A stretch of 64,000 nt of DNA. Source: JAANXG01 sp963731035. Lineage in GTDB: Bacteria > Pseudomonadota > Gammaproteobacteria > Arenicellales > JAANXG01. Below the pieces are notes generated by a model. That model did not search any database. It was not told the origin of the DNA and saw only the letters and a list, made by a program, of their open reading frames with translations. Position 1 is the stretch's first letter. Each line of letters starts with the position of its first letter. The stretch is from NCBI GenBank assembly GCA_963731035.1, contig CAVSUY010000015.1:1-64000 (forward strand), given 5' to 3'. The position numbers and the translations under genes were made by a program. Positions 7,546-16,872 of the stretch are shown here, one piece after another.

Positions 7546-8862
7546 CTAGTGCAGCTTCAGCCGGGGACGGGTGGTGCCGCGGGTTAAGCGCTCGGCGACC
7601 AGGGTAGCGAGGACCGGGAGGGTTCCGTGCAGGTGCTGCTCGTGGGTGAGGCGCAGGCTCTTGTAGGCAAGGCGGGCCATGAAGCCTTCTATCATTACCG
7701 AGCCGAGCAGGTTCCCCATGAGACGGCCCACGGCGCTGCGGTCGCTCAAGGCGATCAGCGAGCCCCGGTCGCGGTACACGTACGCGCCTGACGGCTGGCC
7801 CTCCAGGCGCTGGCGCAGCGTCTTGGCCAGGTAGGTGGCCTGCTGGGTGGCGGCCTGGGCGCGGGGAGGCACGATCTCGTCACTGCCTTCCTGCAAGGGA
7901 CAGGCGGCGCAGTCCCCGAGGGCGTACACATCGGGATCCACGGTGGTCTGCAAGGTCGGGCGCACCCAAAGCTGATTCCGCTTGTTCACCTCCAGGCCGT
8001 CGAGCCCGGCGAGGAAGTCCGGTGCCTTGATTCCCGCCGCCCACACGCGCAGCTCGGCGGGAATGAATTCCCCGCTATTGGTCATCATGCCCTCGCTGGT
8101 CACCTCGGTGACCTGGGTGCCCGTCAGAACCCGGACCCCCAGCTTCTCGAGCTGCTGCCTGGCCTTCAGCGATACCCGGGGACTCAGCACCGGCACCAGC
8201 CGTTCCGCCGCCTCCACCACCACGATGTTCAAGTCCCGTTCCGGATCGATGCGGTCGAAGCCGTAGGCGACCGCCTTGTGCGCGGCGCTGCGCAGCTCGG
8301 CCGCCAGCTCCACTCCGGTGGCGCCTCCACCGACGATGGCGATGGACAGCTCACCGGGTTCCCGCGGTCCGGCCCGCTGCTGGGCGCGCAGGAAAGCGCC
8401 CATGAGGCGTCGCTGGAAGCCTTCGGCCTGGCGATTGCTGTCGAGGAACAAGGTGTGCTCCGCTGCTCCGGGCACCCCGAAGTCGTGGGTGATGCTGCCC
8501 ACGGCGATGACCAGCCAGTCGTACTGAAGGGTTCTCGGCGGCACCAGCTCGCCGCCATTGCTTCCCGGCAGCGCCGCGAGGTGTATCTGTTTCTGCTTTC
8601 GATCCAGCCCGTCGAAGCGCCCGAACTGGAACCGGAAATGATGCGCCGACGCCTGGGCAAGATAGGCCAAGGAGTCGCGCTGCGCGTCCAGAGTGCCTGC
8701 GGCCACCTCGTGCAGCAGCGGTTTCCACAGGTGGCTGAGGCTGGAATCCACCAGCGTGATCTGCGCCCGGTCCCGCCGGCCCAGGGTGTCGCCCAGGCGC
8801 GTGGCCAGCTCGATGCCACCGGCGCCGCCGCCGACGATGACGATATGTGGATTGGTTTTCAT
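7546..8862 (-). CDS. ndh: Type II NADH dehydrogenase (NDH-2)
   Basis: A 438-residue flavoprotein that oxidises NADH and reduces quinone without pumping protons. The N-terminal FAD site is IVIVGGGAGGIELA (residues 7-20), and the second dinucleotide site is IVGGGATGVELAAEL (about 178). The FAD-contacting YALGDCAA motif is near 315. The C-terminus (residues about 390-438) carries the amphipathic segment that anchors NDH-2 to the inner face of the membrane. The gene follows folA by 18 bp on the same strand, so thyA-folA-ndh may be cotranscribed, ending at the REP pair. Sulfide:quinone reductases are related, but the sequence pattern favours NDH-2. Confidence 0.9.
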   Translation of the reverse strand: MKTNPHIVIVGGGAGGIELATRLGDTLGRRDRAQITLVDSSLSHLWKPLLHEVAAGTLDAQRDSLAYLAQASAHHFRFQFGRFDGLDRKQKQIHLAALPGSNGGELVPPRTLQYDWLVIAVGSITHDFGVPGAAEHTLFLDSNRQAEGFQRRLMGAFLRAQQRAGPREPGELSIAIVGGGATGVELAAELRSAAHKAVAYGFDRIDPERDLNIVVVEAAERLVPVLSPRVSLKARQQLEKLGVRVLTGTQVTEVTSEGMMTNSGEFIPAELRVWAAGIKAPDFLAGLDGLEVNKRNQLWVRPTLQTTVDPDVYALGDCAACPLQEGSDEIVPPRAQAATQQATYLAKTLRQRLEGQPSGAYVYRDRGSLIALSDRSAVGRLMGNLLGSVMIEGFMARLAYKSLRLTHEQHLHGTLPVLATLVAERLTRGTTRPRLKLH

Positions 8863-8880
8863 GTCGGCATGAATGCCGGC

Positions 8881-9405
8881 CTACAGGGCCGGTTGGATCA
8901 GGGTGGGCGGCAGGGCCACGGTCATACGCTCCAGGACCATGAAGCTATAGTCCCAGGGATTCTTGTCGTCCTTGTGAAAATCCTCGCGGCTGACGCAGAT
9001 CCACTGGTCCTCGCTGATTTGCGGGAACCAGGTATCGCCTTCGAAGCGGGCATGAATCTCGGTGAGATAGATCCTATCCGCGTCCGGCAGAACCTGCTCG
9101 AAGATCCGCGCCCCGCCGATGACCATGAGCTCATCGCAGTCCCCCGCCGCTCCCTTGGCGGCTTCGATCGAATCCACCACCACGGCCCCCTCGGCGCCAT
9201 AGCCGGGCTTGCTCGTCACCACGATGTTCAGCCGTCCCGGCAGGGCCTTGCCGATGGACTCCCAGGTGCGGCGGCCCATGACCATGGGATGGCCCATGGT
9301 CGTTCGCTTGAAGTGCTTGAGGTCGGCCGGCAATCTCCAGGGCAGCGCGTTGTGCGCGCCGATCAAGCGGTCCTCGTCCATCGCCACCACCAGTGACATT
9401 TCCAT
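8881..9405 (-). CDS. folA: Dihydrofolate reductase
   Basis: A 174-residue enzyme that reduces dihydrofolate to tetrahydrofolate with NADPH. It matches the type I chromosomal family: MSLVVAMDEDRLIG at the start, the substrate-binding acid Asp28 in LPADLKHFK (Asp27 in E. coli), MGRRTWESIG for NADPH binding, and VIGGARIFEQ. The length is normal. It lies 29 bp downstream of thyA, the enzyme that makes its substrate, which is a classical pairing. Confidence 0.97.
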   Translation of the reverse strand: MEMSLVVAMDEDRLIGAHNALPWRLPADLKHFKRTTMGHPMVMGRRTWESIGKALPGRLNIVVTSKPGYGAEGAVVVDSIEAAKGAAGDCDELMVIGGARIFEQVLPDADRIYLTEIHARFEGDTWFPQISEDQWICVSREDFHKDDKNPWDYSFMVLERMTVALPPTLIQPAL

Positions 9406-9434
9406 GACGCCCTCCCCGGCTGGTCGCTCGGCGA

Positions 9435-10229
9435 TCAGACCGCCACTTCGGCCTTGATGTGTGGATGGCTCTCATAGCCCTGCAAGCGGAAGTCTTCGTA
9501 CTGAAAATCGAAGATTCCCTGGCCGCGTTCGGCGATCAGCATCGTCGGCAACGGAAATGGAGCGCGCTGAAGCTGAAGCGCCACCTGATTCACGTGGTTC
9601 GAGTACAGGTGCGCGTCGCCGAAGGTATGGATGAACTCCCCCGGCTCGAGGTCGGTGACCTGCGCGATCATCATGGTCAGCAGGGCGTAGGAGGCGATGT
9701 TGAACGGCACCCCGAGAAACACGTCGGCACTGCGCTGGTAAAGCTGGCAGGAAAGCCGGCCGCCGGCGACGTAGAACTGGAACAGGGTATGGCACGGCGG
9801 CAATTTCATGCGTTCTATGTCCGCCACGTTCCAGGCGCTGACGATCAGCCGGCGCGAATCCGGAAACGACTTGATCTGCTGCACCAGCTTGTCGATCTGG
9901 TCGATCTGCTCGCCGTCCGAGGCCGGCCAGGAGCGCCACTGGCGGCCGTACACCGGACCCAGGTCGCCCTCCTCGTCCGCCCACTGGTCCCAGATGGTCA
10001 CGCCGTGGTCATTCAGGTAGCGCACGTTGGTGTCGCCGTTCAGAAACCACAACAGCTCGTGAATGATGGATTTCACATGCAACTTCTTGGTGGTCACCAG
10101 CGGAAAGCCTTCCGCCAGGTCGAAGCGCATCTGGTAACCGAAGATGCTCACGGTGCCGGTCCCGGTGCGGTCGTTCTTGACCGTGCCGTGGTCCCGGACG
10201 TGGCGCATCAAGTCGAGGTATTGCCGCAT
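9435..10229 (-). CDS. thyA: Thymidylate synthase
   Basis: A 264-residue protein, the same length as E. coli ThyA. It converts dUMP to dTMP using methylene-tetrahydrofolate. The nucleophile is Cys146 in LPPCHTLFQF, at the E. coli position. The phosphate-binding Arg region (NDRTGTGT), YQRSADVFLGVPFNIASYA and the C-terminal IKAEVAV are all intact. It is the first gene of the thyA-folA-ndh string. Confidence 0.98.
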   Translation of the reverse strand: MRQYLDLMRHVRDHGTVKNDRTGTGTVSIFGYQMRFDLAEGFPLVTTKKLHVKSIIHELLWFLNGDTNVRYLNDHGVTIWDQWADEEGDLGPVYGRQWRSWPASDGEQIDQIDKLVQQIKSFPDSRRLIVSAWNVADIERMKLPPCHTLFQFYVAGGRLSCQLYQRSADVFLGVPFNIASYALLTMMIAQVTDLEPGEFIHTFGDAHLYSNHVNQVALQLQRAPFPLPTMLIAERGQGIFDFQYEDFRLQGYESHPHIKAEVAV

Positions 10230-10327
10230 GGAACGATACGTTTCGCCGGACCGGTGCTGTTCATCGATTTCGGCCGCGCCACGGCTCCATGGCGCACCGG
10301 ATAGACAGCACCGACCGGGAATTCCCG

Positions 10328-10756
10328 TCAGTCGTCCGTTTCATCCACGTCGATCTGGCCCGTCAGGCGGCGGCGCACATGGGACCAGGAGAGCCCCGCC
10401 GACAGGACCCCGGCCAGGCCGAACTGCACCAGATAGGTGGCCAGCTTGATGTTGTCCTTGGGAATCGGCAGCACCGACATTAACAGCCAGATCAAGGCGG
10501 CGAAGAACGCCACCGCCAGGATGGTGCCGAAGGGCCCCAGAGACCGGTAGGTGGCGCGAATGAAGATGACCCAACCGATAAGGATGAGCACGCCCACCAG
10601 CACCATCAGCGCGAGCTGCTGGCTGCTCGCGCTGGTGGCGTGATCGCGTATCCAGTGAACGAATGACAGACCTTCGGGGTTATAAGTGGCGAACACGACC
10701 ACCAAGGCCAGCAGCAGTCGAAGGAAGTATCCGCCCCAGGAGAAACGCTTGCTCAT
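10328..10756 (-). CDS. Small inner-membrane protein, DUF6524-like
   Basis: A 142-residue protein with four predicted membrane helices (about residues 10-25, 45-67, 78-98 and 105-125) and a short acidic tail (DVDETDD). The arrangement resembles DUF6524 proteins; no function is known. It lies 98 bp upstream of thyA on the same strand and 56 bp downstream of purL, so it could belong to either transcript. Confidence 0.75.
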   Translation of the reverse strand: MSKRFSWGGYFLRLLLALVVVFATYNPEGLSFVHWIRDHATSASSQQLALMVLVGVLILIGWVIFIRATYRSLGPFGTILAVAFFAALIWLLMSVLPIPKDNIKLATYLVQFGLAGVLSAGLSWSHVRRRLTGQIDVDETDD

Positions 10757-10812
10757 GGGTTCAGCTCATTGATTATTCACGACGGCCCGATTATAGGCAC
10801 AAACGCGGGCTC

Positions 10813-13800
10813 CTAGGACACCCAGCGCCGGGCGTTCCTGAACATCTCGATCCATGGCCCATACTCTCCCAGCCCCGGCGGCGCCCAGGAGTGCTGCAGC
10901 CGGCGCCAGATCCGTTCGGGATGCGGCATGAGTATCGTGACGCGCCCGTCGGTGGTGGTGACTCCGGTGAGGCCGCCCGGAGAGCCGTTGGGGTTGAAGG
11001 GATAGCGCCCGGTCGGCGCGCCGTCGTGCGCGATATACACGAGGGACACCAGATTCGCCGCGTTCAGCGCCGCAATGTCGCCGTCATCATCGAACCGTGC
11101 CCGGCCTTCACCGTGGGCCACCACCGCCGGCATCCTGGAGCCCGCCATGCCGGTGAAGAAGATCGACGGGCTGTCGCGAACCTCCACCATCACCAGCCGG
11201 GCCTCGAACTGCTCGGAGCGGTTGCGCACGAACCGGGGCCAGTGGCCGGCACCGGGGATCAGCTCCCGAAGCTGCGAGAACACCTGGCAGCCGTTGCACA
11301 CCCCCAGGGCGAAGGCGTCCGGCTTGGCGAAGAACGCCGCGAACCTGTCGCGCAGCGCATTATCGAACAGGATCGACTTTGCCCAGCCGCCGCCGGCACC
11401 GAGGACGTCGCCGTAGGAGAACCCGCCGCAGGCCACGATGCCGCTGAATCCTTCCAAGCCGGCGTCTCCGCTCGCAATGTCGGTCATGGTGACGTCCACC
11501 GCCTCGAAACCGACACGATCGAACACCGCCGCCATCTCCACCTGACCGTTGACGCCCTGCTCTCTCAGAATCGCTACCCGCGGCCGCCGACCGCCGACTA
11601 TCGCCGGCGGCTCGTCGCTCAGCTCGAAGCTCAAGCTCATGGACAGGCCCGGGTCGGTGTCGTCCAGCAGACGATCGTATTCGGCGTCGGCGCATGCCGG
11701 GTTGTCGCGCAGTCGCTGTATTCTCCAACTCGTGCGCGACCAGAGGCGATGCAATTCGGCGCGCGGGCGCTCCACCAGCACCTCTTCGCCGGCGCGGATT
11801 CGAATCGCGTGGCCCGGCTCCACCCTCGCCACCTCGCGGCAACCGCCGAGGCCGTGGCGCGTGCAGATCTCGCGCACCCGCTGGAGGTCCTCGCGGCGAA
11901 CCTGGAGCACCACACCGATCTCCTCGTTGAACAGCGCCGCCAGCGGTTCGCCACCGGCATCGACATCGAGCCCGACGCGTCCGGCGAAAGCCATCTCCAG
12001 CAGGGTCACAATCAGGCCGCCGTCCGAGCGGTCGTGATAGGCGAGGATCAGCGATTCGGCTTTCAAGGCAGCCAGGGCGAGCGCCAGGTCGGCGAGTCGG
12101 GATGCCTCGATATCGGGCGACTGGTCCCCCAGCTGCCCGTAGACCTGGGCCAGCGCCGAGCCGCCCAGGCGCGCACTCCCGGGGTGCGGCTCCAGCAGCA
12201 CCAGCACCGTGCCGGGCTCCGCCAGGGGCTGCGGAGTCAGCGCGCCGCGCACGTCGTCCAGTACCGCGAACGCGGTGACGTTCAACGACAACGGCGCGGT
12301 GACTTCGTGCTGCCTTCCGCCCTCGTCCCATGCCGTCTTCATCGACATGGAGTCCTTGCCCACCGGGATGGACATGCCCAGGTCCAGGCACAACTCGCTC
12401 ACCGCCTCCACCGTCCGATACAGGATCGCGTCCTCAGCCGGCGACCCGGCGGCGGCCATCCAGTTGGCCGACAGGCGCACACGGTCGAGGCCGGACACGG
12501 GGGCGGACAACAGGTTGGTAACGGCCTCGGCTACCGCCATGCGGCCGCTCGCCGGCCCCGAGATCAGCGCCAGGGGCGGCCGCTCTCCCATGGCCATCGC
12601 CTCGCCGCCGTATTCCTGGTAGTCGGCCAGGGTCACGGCGGAATCAGCCACCGGCACCTGCCAGGGCCCCACCATCGGGTCACGGCTCACCAGGCCGCCG
12701 ACGGTGCGGTCGCCGATGGTGATCAGGAACGACTTGTCGCCCACCGTGGGCAGGGACAGGACACGCTCCAGGGCATCGTCGACGGTCACGCCGCCGAGGT
12801 CCAGCGGCGCCCGCGGACAGATGCCCGTGCGCGCGTCGCGACTCATCTTCGGCGGCTTGCCGAATAACAGCGCCATGTCGATGTCGATCGGCCGGGCGGC
12901 GGCGGCTTGCGCCCACGCGTCCTCCAGCACCAGGCGACCGTCGCCGGTGGCATGGCCCACCACCGAGTACAGGCACTTCTCGCGCCGGCATGTCGCTTCG
13001 AAGCGCTCCATGGCATCCGGGGCAACGGCAAGCACGTAACGCTCCTGGGCCTCGTTGCACCAGATCTGCATCGGCGACATGCCAGGTTCGTCGTTCAGGA
13101 TCTCGCGAAGGTGGAAACAGCCGCCGCGATCGGCGCCGTGGACCAGCTCCGGCAGCGCGTTCGACAGGCCACCGGCGCCGACGTCGTGGATGGAAATGAT
13201 CGGGTTGTGCTCGCCCTGCTCCCAGCACCGGTCTATGACTTCCTGACAGCGCCGCTGCATCTCGGGGTTGCCCCGCTGCACGGAAGCGAAGTCCAACTCC
13301 TCGCTGCTGGAGCCGGACTTGACGCTGGACGCCGCGCCGCCGCCCAAACCGATCAGCATGGCGGGGCCGCCCAGCACGACGATGGACGCGCCGGCGGGGA
13401 TGGGCTGCTTGTTCACGTGCCCATTCCTGATGCTGCCCACGCCTCCCGCGATCATGATGGGCTTGTGGTAGCCGCGACGTCCCGTCGCGGTTTGCAGCTC
13501 GAAGGTGCGGAAGTAGCCGCCGATGTTCGGGCGGCCGAACTCGTTGTTGAACGACGCCGCGCCGATGGGCCCGTCGAGCATGATCTTCAACGGCGAGGCA
13601 ATGCGCGCCGGCGCCGAGGGCGCGTCCTCCCAGGGCATGGGATGGTCGGGGATGCGCAGATTGGACACGGCGAATCCGGTCAGTCCGGCTTTTGGCTTGG
13701 CGCCGGTTCCGGTCGCGCCCTCGTCGCGAATCTCGCCCCCGGCCCCGGTGGCGGCGCCGGCGAACGGCGAGATCGCGGTGGGGTGATTGTGGGTTTCGAC

Positions 13801-14718
13801 TTTGCACGTCACGTGCACGGGCTCGGCGTGGCCGCGGTACACCCGGTCCGCCGGGTCCGGATGAAAGCGGCAGCCGGGCACGCCCTCCAGCACCGCGGCG
13901 TTGTCGTGGTAGGCGGACAAAGTGTGCGCCGGGTGGCGGGCATGGGTCCGCTTGATCATGGAGAACAGCGAGGCGTCCTCCGGGCGGCCGTCGACGGTCC
14001 AGTCGGCATTGAAGATCTTGTGCCGGCAGTGCTCGGAGTTGACCTGTGCGAACATCATCAGCTCGACGTCCGTCGGGTCGCGCTCCAGTCGCGAGTACTG
14101 CTCCAGCAGGTAGTCCATTTCGTCGACGGACAGCGCCAGGCCCCATTCGACGTTGGCCCGCTCCAGCGCCGGGCGCCCCTCCGCACGCAGGGCGACAGTC
14201 TCCAGGGGCGCCGGCCGCATGGACTCGAACAGGCGCCGGACGTCGTCCCGGCTGCGGAACACGGACTCCGTCATCGGGTCGTGCAGAAGCCGGGCAAAGG
14301 TCTGGAGCTCCGCTTCGGAGAACGGACGGGCGGGATCGCGGGCCTGCAGCGTCCACGCTACGCCGCGTTCGAGGCGCCGGATCCGATCGAGCCCGCAGCG
14401 TTGGGCAATCTCCGTGGCCTTGCTGGACCAGGGGGAATGGGTGCCGATACGGGGGGTGACGATCAGGGATGCGCCGTTTTCGATTGCGGCGTCGAGAGGG
14501 GGACCGTAGTCCAGCAGGCTCTCCAGCCTGCGCGCTTCGTCATCGCCCAGGCCGTTGCTCGCATCGTCCAGCAGCACCAGGTGCAAAGAGCGGGCCGACA
14601 AGGCCCCCAGGGCGGGCGCCTCGCGCGAGATATCGGAGAGAAGCTTGTCCAGGCGAAACGTCGAGCAGGCCGAAGGACCCTCCAGGAACAGAACCCGCCC
14701 GTCGACTCGCTGGTTAAT
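10813..14718 (-). CDS. purL: Phosphoribosylformylglycinamidine synthase, probable ATT start
   Basis: This large single-chain PurL makes formylglycinamidine ribotide from FGAR, glutamine and ATP. The synthetase domain holds the KVETHNHPTAI motif, and the C-terminal glutaminase domain has the nucleophile in ALGVCNGCQ and its His/Glu partners in MPHPERIWR. A start at TTG 14601 gives 1262 residues but drops about 39 N-terminal residues with clear family features (VLFLEGPSACSTFRLDKLL). No ATG, GTG or TTG exists upstream in frame. The frame opens directly after the purC stop with ATT (14716-14718), seven bases after the purC-internal GGAGGA. That start gives 1301 residues, close to the 1295 of E. 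coli PurL. I prefer ATT; translational coupling to purC is likely. Confidence 0.93.
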   Translation of the reverse strand: MNQRVDGRVLFLEGPSACSTFRLDKLLSDISREAPALGALSARSLHLVLLDDASNGLGDDEARRLESLLDYGPPLDAAIENGASLIVTPRIGTHSPWSSKATEIAQRCGLDRIRRLERGVAWTLQARDPARPFSEAELQTFARLLHDPMTESVFRSRDDVRRLFESMRPAPLETVALRAEGRPALERANVEWGLALSVDEMDYLLEQYSRLERDPTDVELMMFAQVNSEHCRHKIFNADWTVDGRPEDASLFSMIKRTHARHPAHTLSAYHDNAAVLEGVPGCRFHPDPADRVYRGHAEPVHVTCKVETHNHPTAISPFAGAATGAGGEIRDEGATGTGAKPKAGLTGFAVSNLRIPDHPMPWEDAPSAPARIASPLKIMLDGPIGAASFNNEFGRPNIGGYFRTFELQTATGRRGYHKPIMIAGGVGSIRNGHVNKQPIPAGASIVVLGGPAMLIGLGGGAASSVKSGSSSEELDFASVQRGNPEMQRRCQEVIDRCWEQGEHNPIISIHDVGAGGLSNALPELVHGADRGGCFHLREILNDEPGMSPMQIWCNEAQERYVLAVAPDAMERFEATCRREKCLYSVVGHATGDGRLVLEDAWAQAAAARPIDIDMALLFGKPPKMSRDARTGICPRAPLDLGGVTVDDALERVLSLPTVGDKSFLITIGDRTVGGLVSRDPMVGPWQVPVADSAVTLADYQEYGGEAMAMGERPPLALISGPASGRMAVAEAVTNLLSAPVSGLDRVRLSANWMAAAGSPAEDAILYRTVEAVSELCLDLGMSIPVGKDSMSMKTAWDEGGRQHEVTAPLSLNVTAFAVLDDVRGALTPQPLAEPGTVLVLLEPHPGSARLGGSALAQVYGQLGDQSPDIEASRLADLALALAALKAESLILAYHDRSDGGLIVTLLEMAFAGRVGLDVDAGGEPLAALFNEEIGVVLQVRREDLQRVREICTRHGLGGCREVARVEPGHAIRIRAGEEVLVERPRAELHRLWSRTSWRIQRLRDNPACADAEYDRLLDDTDPGLSMSLSFELSDEPPAIVGGRRPRVAILREQGVNGQVEMAAVFDRVGFEAVDVTMTDIASGDAGLEGFSGIVACGGFSYGDVLGAGGGWAKSILFDNALRDRFAAFFAKPDAFALGVCNGCQVFSQLRELIPGAGHWPRFVRNRSEQFEARLVMVEVRDSPSIFFTGMAGSRMPAVVAHGEGRARFDDDGDIAALNAANLVSLVYIAHDGAPTGRYPFNPNGSPGGLTGVTTTDGRVTILMPHPERIWRRLQHSWAPPGLGEYGPWIEMFRNARRWVS

Positions 14719-15438
14719 TCAGCGATCCTCCAGCGGAACGCCCAGCCGGTGCGCCACTTCCTGGTAAGCTTCCACCACGCTGCCCAGGTTTCTCCTGAAG
14801 CGGTCCTTGTCGAGCTTCTCGCGGGTATTCGCATCCCAGATCCGGCAGCCGTCCGGCGTGAACTCGTCCCCCAGCAGCAGCTCGCCGTCGTACCTGCCGA
14901 ACTCGAGCTTGAAATCCACCAGCAGCATCCCGGCGTCGCGGAACAGACGGGTCAGCAACTCGTTGATCCGGAAGGTGAGCTCCTTCATGCGCTCCACCTC
15001 GTGGTCCTCGGCCCAGCCGAAGGCACGGATATGGTACTCGTTGATCATGGGATCGTGACGGGCGTCGTCCTTGAGGAAGAACTCGAAGATCGGAGTCTCG
15101 AGCGCCAGGCCCTCCTTGACGCCAAGGCGCTTGCAGATGGAACCCGCGGCGATATTGCGCACCACGCACTCCACCGGAATCATCTCCAGGCGCTTGACCA
15201 GGCTTTCATCGTCCGACAACAGCTCCTCGAAGTGGGTGGCGATGCCTTCCCGCTCCAGGAACTGCATGATGAAGGCATTGAAGCGGTTGTTGACCATGCC
15301 TTTGTGTTCGAGCTGCTCTATCTTCTCGCCATCGAACGCCGAAGTGTCGTTGCGGAAATGAAGAATCAGCTTCTTGGGATCTTCGGTCAGGTAGACGGAC
15401 TTGGCCTTGCCTGCGTAGAGATAGTCGCCTTTTTGCAT
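14719..15438 (-). CDS. purC: SAICAR synthetase
   Basis: A 239-residue enzyme joining CAIR and aspartate in purine synthesis. The N-terminus MQKGDYLYAGKAKSVYLTED, FRNDTSAFDGEK and VVRNIAAGSICKRLG are standard PurC motifs. Its stop codon directly abuts the purL reading frame, and its last codons carry the GGAGGA that probably serves purL. Two consecutive purine genes and this junction point to one transcript, purC-purL. Confidence 0.97.
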   Translation of the reverse strand: MQKGDYLYAGKAKSVYLTEDPKKLILHFRNDTSAFDGEKIEQLEHKGMVNNRFNAFIMQFLEREGIATHFEELLSDDESLVKRLEMIPVECVVRNIAAGSICKRLGVKEGLALETPIFEFFLKDDARHDPMINEYHIRAFGWAEDHEVERMKELTFRINELLTRLFRDAGMLLVDFKLEFGRYDGELLLGDEFTPDGCRIWDANTREKLDKDRFRRNLGSVVEAYQEVAHRLGVPLEDR

Positions 15439-15458
15439 GGTTGAAGCTCCAGCGAAAC

Positions 15459-15487
15459 AAAAAAGACAGCGCTGCCGCGGCGCTGTC
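15459..15487 (-). terminator. Rho-independent terminator downstream of dapA
   Basis: On the minus strand an 8-bp stem (GACAGCGC with GCGCTGTC, 15465-15472 and 15480-15487) with a 7-nt loop is followed by six T (15459-15464). It lies between dapA and purC, so purC-purL probably has its own promoter or depends on read-through. Confidence 0.8.
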
Positions 15488-15519
15488 CGGTTGTCGATTC
15501 AATGGCCCGTAGCGGCCGG

Positions 15520-16395
15520 TTAAATTATACCGGCTTTGCGCATCGCCGCCCTCAGGGGCTCGTGGTATTTCTCGTCCAGCCAGGTCATCGGCAGGCGGAT
15601 GCCCTCCTCGATCATCCCCATCTCGTGCATCGCCCATTTCACCGGAATGGGGTTCGACTCGCTGAACAGCGTGGAGTGCAGATCCGCCAGCGTCTCGTTG
15701 ATCCGCCGCGCGGTCGCCGCATCACCGCCGATGGCGGCGTCACACATCTGCCGCATGGCGCGGGGGGCGACGTTGGCGGTAACGGAAATATCGCCCCTGC
15801 CGCCGAGCAGCATGTGCTCGCAGGCCGAGCCATCCTCGCCGGTAAGGATGTTCATGCGGTCGCCGCAGGTCTCCACCAGCTCCCGGGCGCGCTCCAGGTC
15901 GCCGGTGGCGTCCTTGATGCCGACGATATTGTCGATGTCGGCCAGACGGCCGACCGCCGCCGTCAGCATGTCGCAGCCGGTGCGGCCCGGTACGTTGTAC
16001 AGGATCTGCGGAATCGGCACGGCTTCGGCAATGGTCTTGAAGTGCCGGTAGAGGCCTTCCTGGGTGGGTTTGTTGTAGTAGGGAACGACCAGCAGCGCGC
16101 CGTCGGCACCGATCTCCCAGGCGATCCGGGTAAGGTGGACTGCCTCGGCGGTGGAATTGGCTCCAGTGCCGGCGATGATGGGAATGCGCCCGGCGGCGTA
16201 CTTGACGGTTCTTTCCATCACTTCCGCGTGCAGCTCGAAGCCCAGGGTGGCGGACTCGCCGGTGGTGCCCACCGATATGATGGCCTGGGTTCCGTTCTCG
16301 ATGTGGAAATCGATCAGGCGCTCCATGGCCCGGAAATCGACTTCGGTGTCCGGGTGCATGGGCGTGACCATCGCCACCATACTGCCTTGAAACAT
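15520..16395 (-). CDS. dapA: 4-hydroxy-tetrahydrodipicolinate synthase
   Basis: A 291-residue class I aldolase condensing pyruvate with aspartate semialdehyde, the first committed step of the diaminopimelate route to lysine and peptidoglycan. From the ATG at 16395, the Schiff-base Lys161 (IVGIKDATGD) and Tyr133 (ILYNVPGRTG) fall at E. coli numbering, and TTGESATL is intact. The long open extension to 16560 is GC-rich and not conserved in type. Its presence matters because a LysW-type cluster also lies in the window: lysine does not need to be made by the carrier route. Confidence 0.96.
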   Translation of the reverse strand: MFQGSMVAMVTPMHPDTEVDFRAMERLIDFHIENGTQAIISVGTTGESATLGFELHAEVMERTVKYAAGRIPIIAGTGANSTAEAVHLTRIAWEIGADGALLVVPYYNKPTQEGLYRHFKTIAEAVPIPQILYNVPGRTGCDMLTAAVGRLADIDNIVGIKDATGDLERARELVETCGDRMNILTGEDGSACEHMLLGGRGDISVTANVAPRAMRQMCDAAIGGDAATARRINETLADLHSTLFSESNPIPVKWAMHEMGMIEEGIRLPMTWLDEKYHEPLRAAMRKAGII

Positions 16396-16545
16396 GTGAA
16401 CCTGCCTGCTCTTGAGCTCCCGGCGATGGTAAAGCGGCGCCCGGGGAATAACAAGGCAGGCGGGCCGTGTTTCCGCCGTCCGGCGAGCCCGCGGCGCGCG
16501 CGGGCCCCGCTGCACCGGCGCCCCGCAGGCTCTCGGCCGGCTGCT

Positions 16546-16758
16546 AGTGTACCCCGTCAAACAGTCTGTAACTTATCGGCGGCTTGCCGATCCGGGTTGA
16601 ATTGTTCGATAGAGCATCGAAAGGGCGCCGCCGGGGTCTTTTTCACCAAGCGAGTATCGGGGAGCGACTGAAAAAGAGCCCGGCGGCGCCCGTTTGCGGA
16701 CCGGGGCCACCGTCATCCCCGCCTGAAATGATTTACATCATTTCTGGAGGGGTACACT
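16546..16758. repeat. MITE-like repeat A, copy 1
   Basis: A 213-bp non-coding element with 10-bp terminal inverted repeats, AGTGTACCCC at 16546-16555 and its complement at 16749-16758. Inside is a strong hairpin: 23-bp arms at 16623-16645 and 16669-16691 with one mismatch, starting GGGCGCCGCCGGG and running into a T-tract. A near-identical copy lies inverted at 30764-30977. No ORF is inside. It fills most of the gap between dapA and the desaturase and may terminate or insulate transcription. Confidence 0.85.
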
Positions 16759-16872
16759 GGTGGCAGGCTGCGGCCTCGTGATAAGGTGACAGGTCGCCAG
16801 TCGCTGCCACGCTGGTGAATTCACCCGAATTCACATAACGATTCCAATACGTTCACCAAGGGGGTATGACGA

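Noticed and set aside
10663..15444. Long plus-strand open frames (to 12867, and 12907-15444)
   Set aside because: They are antisense to purL and purC. High GC leaves these frames open; composition is His/Arg/Gln-rich with no motif.
16728..16747. GAAATGATTTACATCATTTC as an FNR box for the desaturase
   Set aside because: The half sites are ATGAT/ATCAT, not TTGAT/ATCAA, and the palindrome belongs to the end region of MITE A.
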